DNA from: QHVT01 sp036399015
GTDB taxonomy: Bacteria > Acidobacteriota > Thermoanaerobaculia > Gp7-AA8
Length of the DNA: 64,000 nucleotides
Reading direction: 5' to 3'
Assembly: GCA_036399015.1 (NCBI GenBank)
Contig: DASWNW010000089.1
Span: 16,808-80,807 of the forward strand
Made by a program: the position numbers and the translations under genes. Positions 9,077 to 20,835 of this stretch are shown piece by piece. The notes under the pieces were generated by a model that saw only the letters and a program-made list of their open reading frames with translations, had not been told where the DNA came from and made no database searches. Numbering within the stretch: position 1 is the first letter of the stretch; the number at the start of each line of letters is the position of its first letter.

Positions 9077-10449
<1,373 letters not shown>

Positions 10450-10453
<4 letters not shown>

Positions 10454-11106
10454 TCTGCTCCCAGAGGAAAGGACAACCTTACCGAGACCTTATCACGATC
10501 CTCGACCGCGTTCAGCTCTCCACCATAAGTCTCGGCGATGAGCCGGGCAACCGCGAGCGAGAGGTCGGGATTGCCTTCGGGGTCCGTGTAGTACAGCTTG
10601 AAAATGCGGGCCGTTTCGAGGTCCGGACTCGCGCTCCGGCCGGTCATGCTGACCGTGTACGTATGCGCGTCCCGGGCGACCGCGGCGGTCCGCGAGTCGA
10701 GCGTCAGGAGCTTCGACGCTCCCTCGAAGAACAACCGGCAGGCTTGCCGGATTCTAGCCTCATGCGCCTGCAGGATGGCAGCGCCGTCAGCCTCAACCGA
10801 CAGGCCGAACGAAGCGGCCGCGTCGGCTACGATCGGCGCCAGGTCGACCGCCTGCGGCGGTTCATCCTTGGGAGGCGTGGCGAGCAGGAAGATGGAGTCG
10901 AAGATCCGCCCCATCCTCCGCAGCTCGGTCTCGATAGCCTTGGCGTAGCCGGCGAGCTTCTCGTCGTCCCCCGCCAGCTTCCGCACCCGCATGCGCAACA
11001 GCTCGAGGTTCAGCACCGCCACGTTCAGCGGCGTCTTCAGGTCGTGCGCCGTGTCCGCGCTGCGCAGAAAATTTGCGCGCGCGAACGTCTCGAGCCAGCG
11101 GTCCAT
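10450..11106 (-). CDS. Histidine kinase-like protein with intact HisKA but degenerate ATPase domain
   Basis: This 218-residue soluble protein starts with a HisKA dimerisation helix whose phosphorylatable His is H21 in AHDLKTPLN. The C-terminal half aligns in shape with HATPase (final strands YGGELNAVEDRDKVSVRLSF). However, I cannot find the N-box asparagine or a DxGxG motif; the N-box region reads RIRQACRLFFEGASKLL. It has no sensor or membrane region. It may be a phosphotransfer protein or a regulator of the adjacent NtrC-type protein instead of an active kinase. Its stop overlaps the regulator's start (ATGA). A repeat element separates it from atpC. Confidence 0.75.
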
Positions 11107-11111
11107 TTGTA

Positions 11112-11206
11112 GTCTCAGAGTCGCAAAGTCTCAGAGTCTCAAAGGGGCTTCGCTCAGGCACCGGGTCGTACCCCTCTGAGACTTTGAGACTCTGAGACTC
11201 TGAGAC
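11112..11206. repeat. Family A element: inverted pair of four-octamer arms
   Basis: The left arm (11112-11143) is GTCTCAGA, GTCGCAAA, GTCTCAGA, GTCTCAAA and then GGGG. The right arm (11175-11206) is the reverse complement of four such octamers, preceded by CCCC. The loop is 31 bp. The unit consensus is GTCKCARA, repeated exactly four times per arm. The whole could fold into one long hairpin. It fills the gap between atpC and the kinase-like gene. Confidence 0.85.
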
Positions 11207-11208
11207 TC

Positions 11209-11625
11209 CTACTGCTCCCGTCCCACGTTGATCATCGCAATCGACTCCTCGAGCCGCGCCTCGGCCAGGGCGAAGCCTTCGTCGTGCGAGGAGAGGTCGG
11301 CGATCTCGCGCTCGGCTTCCTGGCGCAGGCGCTCGGCCTCGGCGCGGTCGATCTCGCCGGGCAGGAAGCCCCGCTCGGCGAGGACGATCACCCGGTCGGG
11401 CAGCACCTCGGCGAAGCCCCACGAGATCACCAGCCGCTCCGTCCGGGCGCCGTTGCGATAGCGGAGCTGCCCGATGCGCAGCGTCGCCAGGAGCGGGGTG
11501 TGGCCGGGGAGGACCCCGAGCTCACCGTCGCTCGCCGGCAGGACGACCTCGTCGGCCTGCGCCTCGACGATCTTCCGGTCGCGCGTGACGACGGTGAGAT
11601 TGATCTTGTTCGCGAGATCGGCCAT
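11209..11625 (-). CDS. atpC: ATP synthase F1, epsilon subunit
   Basis: This is the central-stalk subunit that couples rotation and can inhibit ATP hydrolysis. The 138-residue protein has the N-terminal beta-sandwich (LTVVTRDRKIVEAQADEVVLP, then DGELGVLPGHTPLLATLRIG) and the two C-terminal helices (about 90-138). It is the last gene of the leftward ATP synthase operon, 9 bp after atpD. A family A repeat follows 2 bp after the stop codon and may end or modify the transcript. Confidence 0.95.
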   Translation of the reverse strand: MADLANKINLTVVTRDRKIVEAQADEVVLPASDGELGVLPGHTPLLATLRIGQLRYRNGARTERLVISWGFAEVLPDRVIVLAERGFLPGEIDRAEAERLRQEAEREIADLSSHDEGFALAEARLEESIAMINVGREQ

Positions 11626-11634
11626 TTCGGTTCC

Positions 11635-13098
<1,464 letters not shown>

Positions 13099-13109
13099 TC
13101 TGTTCTCCA

Positions 13110-13973
13110 CTAGTGACCGGCGGCCGCGGCGCCCGACACGATCTCGATGATTTCCTTCGTGATCGAGGCCTGGCGGATGCGGTTGTAGGTCAGGGTGAGG
13201 TGACTGATCATCTCGGACGCGTTCTTGGTCGCCGACTCCATGGCGGTCATCCGCGCGCCCTGCTCCGCGGCGGCCGACTCGAGCAGCACGCGGTAGAGCT
13301 GAAACTCGATGTGCTTCGGCAGCAGGTCGCTGAGGATCTGCCCCGGCCCCGGCTCGTAGAGGTAGTCGATCGAGGGGGCGTCGGCGTCGGCCTCGACGCG
13401 CGGGAGCGGGAGCATGCGCTCGAGCGTCACACGCTGCGCGATGACCGACTTGAACTCGTTGTAGAGCACGTAGACCGCGTCGAACTCTCCGCTGATGAAG
13501 TCGTCGATGAGCCCCTGCGCGATCTCCCGCGCGGTGTCGAGCGACAGCGCCTGGTAGACCTGCGCGCCCTGCCGGCGGATCGGCGTGGTGCGGCGGCGGA
13601 AGAACTCGATCGCCTTGCGGCCGATCGGCAGCAGCTCCACGTGCTGCCAGCCCTTCTCCGACATCGCGTTCTGCGCGGCGCGGAGGATGTTGGCGTTGAA
13701 CGCGCCGCAGAGGCCGCGGTCGGCGGTGACGACGAGCAGCAGGACCTTGTTCTCCTGCTCGCGGTCCTGCAGCAGCGGATGCGTCGCAAAGTCGGCGCGC
13801 GCCGAGAGCGACTGCAGCACCTCGCGCAGGCCGGCGGAGTACGGTCGCGCGGCCATCATCCGCTCCTGCGCGCGGCGCAGCTTCGCCGCCGAAACCATCT
13901 TCATCGCCTTCGTGATCTGCTGCGTGTTCTTCGTCGAGCGGATCCGGCGGCGGAGGTCGATCGTGCTTGGCAT
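13110..13973 (-). CDS. atpG: ATP synthase F1, gamma subunit
   Basis: This is the rotor shaft subunit (287 residues). The N-terminal coiled-coil helix is clear (RRRIRSTKNTQQITKAMKMV), as is the C-terminal helix (ATKNASEMISHLTLTYNRIR), which carries the conserved RQASITKEIIEIVSGA end. The central Rossmann-like domain has TADRGLCGAFN. It sits between atpA and atpD as in most operons. Confidence 0.96.
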   Translation of the reverse strand: MPSTIDLRRRIRSTKNTQQITKAMKMVSAAKLRRAQERMMAARPYSAGLREVLQSLSARADFATHPLLQDREQENKVLLLVVTADRGLCGAFNANILRAAQNAMSEKGWQHVELLPIGRKAIEFFRRRTTPIRRQGAQVYQALSLDTAREIAQGLIDDFISGEFDAVYVLYNEFKSVIAQRVTLERMLPLPRVEADADAPSIDYLYEPGPGQILSDLLPKHIEFQLYRVLLESAAAEQGARMTAMESATKNASEMISHLTLTYNRIRQASITKEIIEIVSGAAAAGH

Positions 13974-13979
13974 CGTCGA

Positions 13980-15518
<1,539 letters not shown>

Positions 15519-15549
15519 TATGTTCTCCGATATAAGCGACAGCGACTCG

Positions 15550-16080
15550 TTATGCTAACGACTCGCGGAATTTGTTGATCTTGCCGGCGACCGAGGCGTC
15601 CCAGATCTCGCTCCCGATCTTCACCACGAACCCGCCCAGCAGGGTCGGATCCGTCTTGATGTCGAGCTCCACTTTCTTGCCGACCTTGTTCGACAGCGTG
15701 TCGGCGAGCTGCCGGATCTCCTCCGGCCCCAGCGGCTTGGCGCTGCGTACCTCCGCGATCGCCACCCCGAGGGCGGCGTTCACGTACGACTGAAGCGCAT
15801 CGACGATCGCGTCGATGTCGTTGATGCGGTGATGCTGCAGCAGGACCTCGAGCGTGCGGGTGGCGAGGTCGGAGGCCTTCATCTTCCTGGCGATCTGCCG
15901 GGTGATGTCGAGCTTCGTGGCCTCGTCGATCGGGTTGGCGTAGAGGTCGCGCAGCTCCTTCGACTCGCGGAGCGCGTTGGCGAAGATCAGCAGCTCGCCC
16001 CGCAGCTTGCTCGCCTCCTGCGGCGAGCCGGCGGCGTCCATGATGGCGCGGGCGTACGGTCGGGCGAAACGGCGGATCAT
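15550..16080 (-). CDS. atpH: ATP synthase F1, delta subunit
   Basis: This 176-residue stator subunit links F1 to the b stalk. It has the N-terminal helical bundle (RFARPYARAIMDAA) and the family's C-terminal domain ending DPTLLGGFVVKIGSEIWDASV, where the LLGG(F/V) turn is diagnostic. The start overlaps the atpF stop (ATGA), indicating translational coupling. Confidence 0.95.
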   Translation of the reverse strand: MIRRFARPYARAIMDAAGSPQEASKLRGELLIFANALRESKELRDLYANPIDEATKLDITRQIARKMKASDLATRTLEVLLQHHRINDIDAIVDALQSYVNAALGVAIAEVRSAKPLGPEEIRQLADTLSNKVGKKVELDIKTDPTLLGGFVVKIGSEIWDASVAGKINKFRESLA

Positions 16081-16745
16081 GAGCGCACCTCACCAACCTG
16101 CTGCAGGCTCTCCTGGAAGAGCTTGCGCTGGTCCTGTTCCGTGATCTGCTCGCGCAGGATCTGCTCCGCCCGCTCGCTGGCGAGCTGGCCGGCGTACGCG
16201 GTGAGCTCCGAGCGCGCGTGCTTGAGACGGTTGTCGACTTCGTTGCGGGCCACGGCCAGGATCTTCTGCGACTCCGCCTCGGCGGCGGCGAGCAGCTCGC
16301 GTTTCTGGCGCTCCCCCTCGGCCTCGGCCCGCTCGTGGATGGCGCGGACTTCCGCCTCGATCGCCGCGAGCCGCGCCTGGATCTCCCCTGCCATCTGGTC
16401 GGCGCGCAGGCGGCGCTCGCGCGCCTCTTCGTTCGCCCGCCGGATCGCCTCGCTGCGCTCCGCGAAGGCCTTCGACACCGGCCCCTTCACGAAGTAGACG
16501 AGGACGCCGATGAACAGGATCATGTTGGCGATCTTGAGGATCCAGCCGGGAATGCCGAAGTAGGTCTTCTCGTGGTGTGCCTCGGCCGCCGCTCCATGCT
16601 CGTCGGGATGCGCGACCTTGTGCGCCTCCCCCTCCGCCCCATGCGCCGCGGAGGCGCCGGTCTTGTCGTGCAGGTCGGTGGTCGTCTCGGCGGCGAACAG
16701 CGCCGGCGCGAGCGCGAGCGTCAATAGAAGAAGGATACGGCGCAT
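16077..16745 (-). CDS. atpF: ATP synthase F0, b subunit with signal-like N-terminus and His-rich linker
   Basis: This peripheral-stalk subunit has 222 residues, longer than a typical b subunit of about 156-170. The extra part is an N-terminal cleavable-looking signal (RRILLLLTLALAPALFAAE) and a His/Glu/Ala-rich linker (about residues 33-63, with eight histidines). The usual membrane anchor follows (ILKIANMILFIGVLVYFVKG) and then the long charged coiled coil. Its start overlaps the b' stop by one base (TGATG). The added segment would lie outside the membrane. Whether the signal is cleaved cannot be read from sequence. Confidence 0.88.
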   Translation of the reverse strand: MRRILLLLTLALAPALFAAETTTDLHDKTGASAAHGAEGEAHKVAHPDEHGAAAEAHHEKTYFGIPGWILKIANMILFIGVLVYFVKGPVSKAFAERSEAIRRANEEARERRLRADQMAGEIQARLAAIEAEVRAIHERAEAEGERQKRELLAAAEAESQKILAVARNEVDNRLKHARSELTAYAGQLASERAEQILREQITEQDQRKLFQESLQQVGEVRS

Positions 16746-17179
16746 CAGACGGCCCTCCCGAGGATCCGCTCGGCGGCGAGACGGGCCAGCGCCTCGGAGT
16801 CGCGGACGATCTGCTCGCGCGCCACGCCCACGTCGGAGCTCAGCCTCTGGTCGGCCTCGGCGACAACCTGCTTCGCCTCGGCATTGGTGCGCTCGACGAG
16901 CTGCTGCCGGTACGCCGCCGCCTCGTTGCGCCGCGCCTCGCGCACCGCCGCGGCCTCGCGCTTCGCCGTCTGCAGTTGCGCCTCGGTCTGCGCCGTCGCC
17001 TCGGAGAAGCGGGCCAGCGCGTCCTCGTACAGTTTCTCGGCCGTCTTCGTCTCCGTCTCGCGCGCTTCCAGCACGTCGTTGATCGGCCGCAGGAAGAACT
17101 TGCGCACGACCATGTAATTCAGGGTGAAGATCACCATGATCGCGAGCAGAGACAGGTCGGGCACCAGATTGATTTGCAT
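16745..17179 (-). CDS. ATP synthase F0, second b-type (b') subunit
   Basis: This 144-residue b-type subunit has one membrane segment (LLAIMVIFTLNYMVV) and then a charged coiled coil (KREAAAVREARRNEAAAY). Having two different b genes in tandem implies a heterodimeric stalk. I place the start at the ATG at 17179 (MQINLVPDLSLL), because the upstream open sequence runs through the promoter. It is the first gene of the operon; no atpB (a) or atpE (c) precedes it. Confidence 0.88.
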   Translation of the reverse strand: MQINLVPDLSLLAIMVIFTLNYMVVRKFFLRPINDVLEARETETKTAEKLYEDALARFSEATAQTEAQLQTAKREAAAVREARRNEAAAYRQQLVERTNAEAKQVVAEADQRLSSDVGVAREQIVRDSEALARLAAERILGRAV

Positions 17180-17254
17180 AGCGTATGTTTTGTCGTGGCA
17201 GGGGCGTGTCGAGGAGGGCTCCAGGAGCGCACACGATCCCCAAAAAGCCGTGGC

Positions 17255-17284
17255 TGTATACCACATCGGAAAGAACGTTGTCAC
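17255..17284 (-). promoter_or_regulatory. Predicted sigma-70-type promoter of the ATP synthase operon
   Basis: On the minus strand GTGACA (-35, 17279-17284) lies 18 bp from TATACA (-10, 17255-17260), about 76 bp upstream of the b' start codon. Both boxes match the consensus at five of six positions. It lies in the gap shared with the divergent cysteine-cluster gene. Confidence 0.5.
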
Positions 17285-17306
17285 GCCGCAGGTTGTCCCC
17301 TGACAG

Positions 17307-17870
17307 GTGGCGAACGACAACTATCAGGAGATCCTCGACCGGGCTGATCGGCACTTCACAGAGGTGATGCGGACGCAGCCGCAGAACCTCGCCTGCGGCG
17401 CGGGATGCAGTCTGTGCTGCTACGGCCTTTTCGAGATCGGCTCGGGGGACGTCCCGGTGATCGCCGAAGGCCTGGCGAAGCTCCACCCCTCCCGCCGGAA
17501 GATGATCGTCCGCCGCGCGGTGGAGATCGTGGAGCGGAGCGCCCACCCGAACCTCCGCGAGTGCTCTCCCGAGGAGAAGGAAGCCTTCTTCGACCGGACG
17601 CAGTCCACCCCCTGCCCGAACCTGGACGAACAGGGCCTCTGCCTGATGTACGAGCACCGCCCGCTCGTCTGCCGCACCTTCGGCCTCCCGCTGCGCGAGG
17701 GCAAGAAGTACGTCGGCGACGTCTGCGAGCTGAACTTCAAGTCCGCCACCCGCGCCGAGGAGCTGAAGGCGGCGTGGGACCTGGAGTGGGAGGACGTGCT
17801 CGGAACGGAAGACGAGTTCACGATTCCGGAGGCGATTGTGCTGGTGGCGCGCATGCGGGGGTGGATCTGA
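17307..17870 (+). CDS. YkgJ-family cysteine-cluster protein
   Basis: This 187-residue protein starts at GTG (AGG lies too close upstream to judge a ribosome site). It has an N-terminal CGAGCSLCC cluster and later CPNLDEQGLCLMYEHRPLVCRTFG, the pattern of the YkgJ/UPF0153 family, which is thought to bind zinc or an iron-sulfur cluster. The biochemical role is unknown. It is divergent from the ATP synthase operon, and a family B repeat begins 2 bp after its stop codon. Confidence 0.8.
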   Translation: MANDNYQEILDRADRHFTEVMRTQPQNLACGAGCSLCCYGLFEIGSGDVPVIAEGLAKLHPSRRKMIVRRAVEIVERSAHPNLRECSPEEKEAFFDRTQSTPCPNLDEQGLCLMYEHRPLVCRTFGLPLREGKKYVGDVCELNFKSATRAEELKAAWDLEWEDVLGTEDEFTIPEAIVLVARMRGWI

Positions 17871-17871
17871 T

Positions 17872-17955
17872 GTTGTCGGTTGTCGGTGATCCGTTGTCTG
17901 CGGTTCCTCGCCCAGGCGAGACACCACGGACAACCGACAACTGAGAACCGGCAAC
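17872..17955. repeat. Family B element: inverted pair of four-heptamer arms, 84 bp
   Basis: The left arm (17872-17899) is GTTGTCG, GTTGTCG, GTGATCC, GTTGTCT and then GCGG. The right arm (17928-17955) is the reverse complement of GTTGCCG, GTTCTCA, GTTGTCG, GTTGTCC. Arms and loop are each 28 bp. The copy inside mnmE has the same total length. It lies immediately after the cysteine-cluster gene. Confidence 0.8.
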
Positions 17956-17974
17956 CGCGCGCCTCCGGCGCGCG
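17956..17974. terminator. Possible bidirectional hairpin terminator
   Basis: An 8-bp perfect stem (CGCGCGCC/GGCGCGCG) with a TCC loop lies between two convergent genes, touching the last base before the bactofilin stop codon. No T-run follows in either direction, so this is only a candidate. Confidence 0.3.
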
Positions 17975-18346
17975 CTACGCCTTCGCCGCGATGTTCGTCA
18001 CCACTGCCCCGCCCTTCCGCTCTCCCATCACGCAGTTGCCCTGGAAGATCGCCCCCTCTTCGATGATGAGGGCGGGCGTGTCGATGTCGCTGTAGACCTT
18101 CCCGTTGCGATGGATCTCGACGCGCTGGGCGGCGACGATCTTGCCGACCACGGTGCCGCTGATGGCGACGCGGCCGACGTGGACGTCCCCTTCGATATGG
18201 GCGCTCTCGCCGACGATCAACTCGTTCTTGGAGTTGATCTTCCCGTGGAACTTGCCGTCGATGCGCATCGTGTCCTCGAACTCGAGCTCACCACGGAAGC
18301 TCGCACCGCGATCGAGGAAGCCGTTCAGGTCACCGCTTTTCTTCAT
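17975..18346 (-). CDS. Bactofilin (polymer-forming cytoskeletal protein)
   Basis: This 123-residue bactofilin consists almost entirely of the right-handed beta-helix domain. The pattern of short strands broken by glycines (MRIDGKFHGKI, ELIVGESAHIEGDVHVG, VAISGTVVGKIVAAQRVEIH) is typical. Bactofilins polymerise without nucleotide and act as scaffolds; in some bacteria they hold ParABS parts in place. Its position next to parB/parA fits such a role, but this is inference. A family A arm lies in the gap to parB. Confidence 0.9.
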   Translation of the reverse strand: MKKSGDLNGFLDRGASFRGELEFEDTMRIDGKFHGKINSKNELIVGESAHIEGDVHVGRVAISGTVVGKIVAAQRVEIHRNGKVYSDIDTPALIIEEGAIFQGNCVMGERKGGAVVTNIAAKA

Positions 18347-18364
18347 CGTGTCACTCCTTTGGAA

Positions 18365-18396
18365 GTCGCAGAGTCTCAGAGTCGCAAAGTCTCAGA
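18365..18396 (+). repeat. Family A solo arm (four octamers)
   Basis: The arm is GTCGCAGA, GTCTCAGA, GTCGCAAA, GTCTCAGA followed by GGAG. It is a single arm with no inverted partner, located between parB and the bactofilin gene. Confidence 0.8.
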
Positions 18397-18409
18397 GGAG
18401 ACTCCCCAA

Positions 18410-19297
18410 CTACCTCCGTCTCCCCATCATCTCATCCACGAGGCGGATCAACTCGTCCTCGCTGCCGAACCGCACGTGAATCACGCCGCCGCGGCGCTTG
18501 CGGTCGATCTCGACTTTGCTGCGTAAAGCTCTCGTCAGCCGGTCCTCGGCATCGCGGGTGAAGACGTCCTTCTCTTTCTCGGGCTCGGCGGCCTTAGGTG
18601 AGCTCTCGGCGGCGAGCATCTCGGTCTGGCGCACGTTGAGGTTGCGCTTGACCACGCGCTCGGCAAGCTGCTCCTGCTTCTTCGGGGAGTCGACCGCGAG
18701 GATCGCGCGGGCGTGGCCCATCGAGAGCTGTCCCGAGGCGAGGAGCTTCTTGACGCCGTCGGGGAGCCGGAGCAGCCGGAGGAAGTTGGCGACGGTGGAG
18801 CGCTCCTTCCCCACCCGCTTGGAGATCTCCTCCTGGGTGAGGTTGAACTCCTCGTGAAGCTGGTGGTACGCGTACGCCTCTTCGATCGGGTTCAGGTCCT
18901 CGCGCTGGATGTTCTCGATGAGCGCGACCTGCAGCGTGTCGCTGTCGGTCATCGTCTCTTTGATGACGACGGGGACGAACTTCAGCTCCGCCTTCTGCGC
19001 GGCGCGGAAGCGGCGCTCCCCGGCGATGAGCCGATACTTATTGTCACCAGTTTTGGTAACAACGAGCGGCTGGATGATCCCATGCTCGCGGACGGAGTTG
19101 GAGAGCTCCTCGATGGAAGCGTCGTTGAACGTCCGCCGCGGCTGATACGGGTTCGGCGAGATCTGCTCGATCGGGACGTTGGCCAGCCCGGGCCCATTCG
19201 GTCCCGGCGCGGCCGCCGCAGGCTCCGGTGCCGGTGCCGGCCGGCCGGGGATCAAGGCCCCGATGCCGCGGCCGAGCGCTTTCTTCTGCGTGCTCAT
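18410..19297 (-). CDS. parB: Chromosome-partitioning protein ParB
   Basis: This 295-residue ParB binds parS and spreads as a CTP-dependent clamp. The start has the usual KKALGRGIGALIPG segment, followed by a Pro/Ala-rich linker and the conserved SPNPYQPRRTF. The CTP-binding region has GERRFRAA and the HTH region has LTQEEISKRVGKERSTVANFLRLLRLP. The C-terminal dimerisation domain ends in VRFGSEDELIRLVDEMMG. The start codon overlaps the stop of the unusual gene upstream (ATGA). Two parS sites lie 1.5 and 4.2 kb upstream. Confidence 0.96.
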   Translation of the reverse strand: MSTQKKALGRGIGALIPGRPAPAPEPAAAAPGPNGPGLANVPIEQISPNPYQPRRTFNDASIEELSNSVREHGIIQPLVVTKTGDNKYRLIAGERRFRAAQKAELKFVPVVIKETMTDSDTLQVALIENIQREDLNPIEEAYAYHQLHEEFNLTQEEISKRVGKERSTVANFLRLLRLPDGVKKLLASGQLSMGHARAILAVDSPKKQEQLAERVVKRNLNVRQTEMLAAESSPKAAEPEKEKDVFTRDAEDRLTRALRSKVEIDRKRRGGVIHVRFGSEDELIRLVDEMMGRRR

Positions 19298-20064
19298 GGG
19301 AAGAGGGGTCTCCTGGGAGCGGTGTCAGGTCTCAGGTGTCGGGTGTCCACGGCGTGACGGCCGTCAGCACGCGTCGCGTGAATCCGGTGCCCGACCGGCG
19401 GCCCGATGCGGACGCCATTCGGGACGCTCAGACGGGAGACGTGGGCCGCCACGGTCGCGTCAACAGGACGAGCCACTCCCACCGGAATCTGGATCCGGCC
19501 CGCTGTCGGCCGTCCGCCGTTCGCGATGCTGATGCGCGAGAGACGCGCAGCCGCCGCGGGGGTGCCGATGGGCGGGCTCAGCCGAGACGTGTACACCGCC
19601 GCGAGTGCGTCTGTCGTCCCGATGGGCACGCCGATACGGGCGCTGGGAACGTTCGCCGTCTCGCTGCCGCCCACGTCACCACGCGTCTCCACGCTCTCGT
19701 GAACGGGCCGGACCGTCCCCACGGGAACGTGAATCCGGTGTGCCGTCGGCGGCCCGATCCGTGCGCAGCGATGGGCACTGAGCCGCGAAGGACGCACAGG
19801 CGTTGCGGGGGTGCCGACTGGCGGCCGGGCGCGTGCGCAGTCAGGGACGCTCAGCCTCGTGTTGTGGGCCGCCACGGGTGCGGCGACCGCCCCGCCCGGA
19901 ACGCCGATGCGCGCGCCGTTCGGGATGCTGATCCGTGAGGGTTGTGTAGCCGCCGCGGGGGTACCGGTGGGCGGACTCAGGCGGGACGCGTGCACCAGCG
20001 TCGGTCCGCCGATGGGCGGGCGAATGCGCGCGGCGGGGACGTTCGCCCTCTCCCACCCGCTCAT
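19294..20064 (-). CDS. Undescribed basic repeat protein encoded between parA and parB
   Basis: This 256-codon frame fits exactly between parA and parB. Its ATG overlaps the parA stop (ATGA), and its stop overlaps the parB ATG (ATGA). The product is rich in Arg, Pro, Gly, Ala and Ser, poor in acidic residues, and has no Lys-rich or hydrophobic segment. It is built from alternating ARIGxPxG and SRLSxPxG motifs. A larger repeat is visible: ANVPxARI...SRLSPPxGTPAAA...SRISI.NG...RLSVP...PPVG occurs at about residues 7-84 and 137-225. Between copies, SRLSPPxGTPAAA (27-39 and 160-172) differs in five codons, four of them silent, and RLSVP uses different Arg and Pro codons. This favours real translation in this frame. 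The last 20 residues run through a family C repeat. I do not recognise the family. Confidence 0.55.
   Translation of the reverse strand: MSGWERANVPAARIRPPIGGPTLVHASRLSPPTGTPAAATQPSRISIPNGARIGVPGGAVAAPVAAHNTRLSVPDCARARPPVGTPATPVRPSRLSAHRCARIGPPTAHRIHVPVGTVRPVHESVETRGDVGGSETANVPSARIGVPIGTTDALAAVYTSRLSPPIGTPAAAARLSRISIANGGRPTAGRIQIPVGVARPVDATVAAHVSRLSVPNGVRIGPPVGHRIHATRADGRHAVDTRHLRPDTAPRRPLFP
19321..19348 (+). repeat. Family C solo arm (four heptamers)
   Basis: The words GGTGTCA, GGTCTCA, GGTGTCG, GGTGTCC are followed by ACGG. The plan is the same as in families A and B, with another word. It encodes part of the C-terminal tail of the gene between parA and parB, read on the opposite strand. 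Confidence 0.65.
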
Positions 20065-20834
20065 GACAGCACCGTCTCCGCTCTCAGGATGAACTCCTTC
20101 GCCAGGTTCACGTAGGCCTCGCTGCCACGGCTGCGGATGTCATAAAGAATGATGGGCTTCCCGAAGGACGGGGCCTCGCCGAGGCGGACGTTGCGGGGGA
20201 TGACGGTGTTGTAGACCTTGTCGCCGAAATGGCCCTTCACCTCTTCGGCCACCTGGCGGGCGAGGTTCATCCGCTCGTCGAACATGGTCAGGGCGATGCC
20301 TTCGATCTCCAGCCCCGGGTTCAGCATGTCGCGGACCCTTTCCACCGTATTGATGAGCTGGGCGATGCCCTCGATCGCAAAGTACTCGCACTGCATCGGG
20401 ACGAGGATGGAGTTGGCGGCGGTGAGGCCGTTGATCGTCAGCAGGCTGAGCGACGGGGGCGAGTCGATGAGGATGTAGTCGTAGTCCTTCGCCACCTCGG
20501 CCAGCGCCCGGCGGAGGTAGAACTCCCGGCCGATGGCGTCCGACAGCTCCAGCTCGGCGGCGACGAGGTCGACCGAGGAGGGGGCGACGTCGAAGTTCGG
20601 GAGGTCCGTCTTCTGGATGATCTCCCGGATGCTGAGGCCGTCGGTGAGGACGGGGTAGATCGACTTCTCGTTTTGCTTGTTGAGCCCGACTCCAGAGGTG
20701 GCGTTCGCCTGAGGATCCAGATCGACCAGGAGCACGCTCCGCTCGCAGGCAGCGAGAGACGCGCTCAGGTTGATGGCCGTCGTCGTCTTCCCGACGCCAC
20801 CCTTCTGGTTCACCAGCGAAACGATCTTTGCCAT
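20061..20834 (-). CDS. parA: Chromosome-partitioning ATPase ParA (Soj type)
   Basis: This 257-residue Walker ATPase is of the small, chromosomal type. The deviant Walker A is QKGGVGKTT with signature K11 and catalytic K16; switch I is LLVDLDPQANAT and switch II is ILIDSPPSLSLL. No extra N-terminal DNA-binding domain is present, so it should bind DNA non-specifically as an ATP dimer and move ParB-parS complexes. It lies directly after rsmG (gap 1 bp, with parS overlapping the rsmG end). Confidence 0.96.
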   Translation of the reverse strand: MAKIVSLVNQKGGVGKTTTAINLSASLAACERSVLLVDLDPQANATSGVGLNKQNEKSIYPVLTDGLSIREIIQKTDLPNFDVAPSSVDLVAAELELSDAIGREFYLRRALAEVAKDYDYILIDSPPSLSLLTINGLTAANSILVPMQCEYFAIEGIAQLINTVERVRDMLNPGLEIEGIALTMFDERMNLARQVAEEVKGHFGDKVYNTVIPRNVRLGEAPSFGKPIILYDIRSRGSEAYVNLAKEFILRAETVLS

Positions 20835-20835
20835 T

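Noticed and set aside
11112..11206. Simple transcription terminator after atpC
   Set aside because: The hairpin could end transcription, but the four-unit arms recur at several unrelated places, including a solo arm and a gene-bearing pair, and no T-run follows.
16077..17954. One 625-codon gene covering the b and b' region
   Set aside because: The long frame only includes atpF in its last third; the rest is antisense to the cysteine-cluster gene and out of frame with b'.
19294..20060. Coding frames on the plus strand in the parA-parB gap
   Set aside because: They are also open because of the G+C content, but repeat differences fall at silent positions only in the minus frame, and that frame has the ATGA overlaps.
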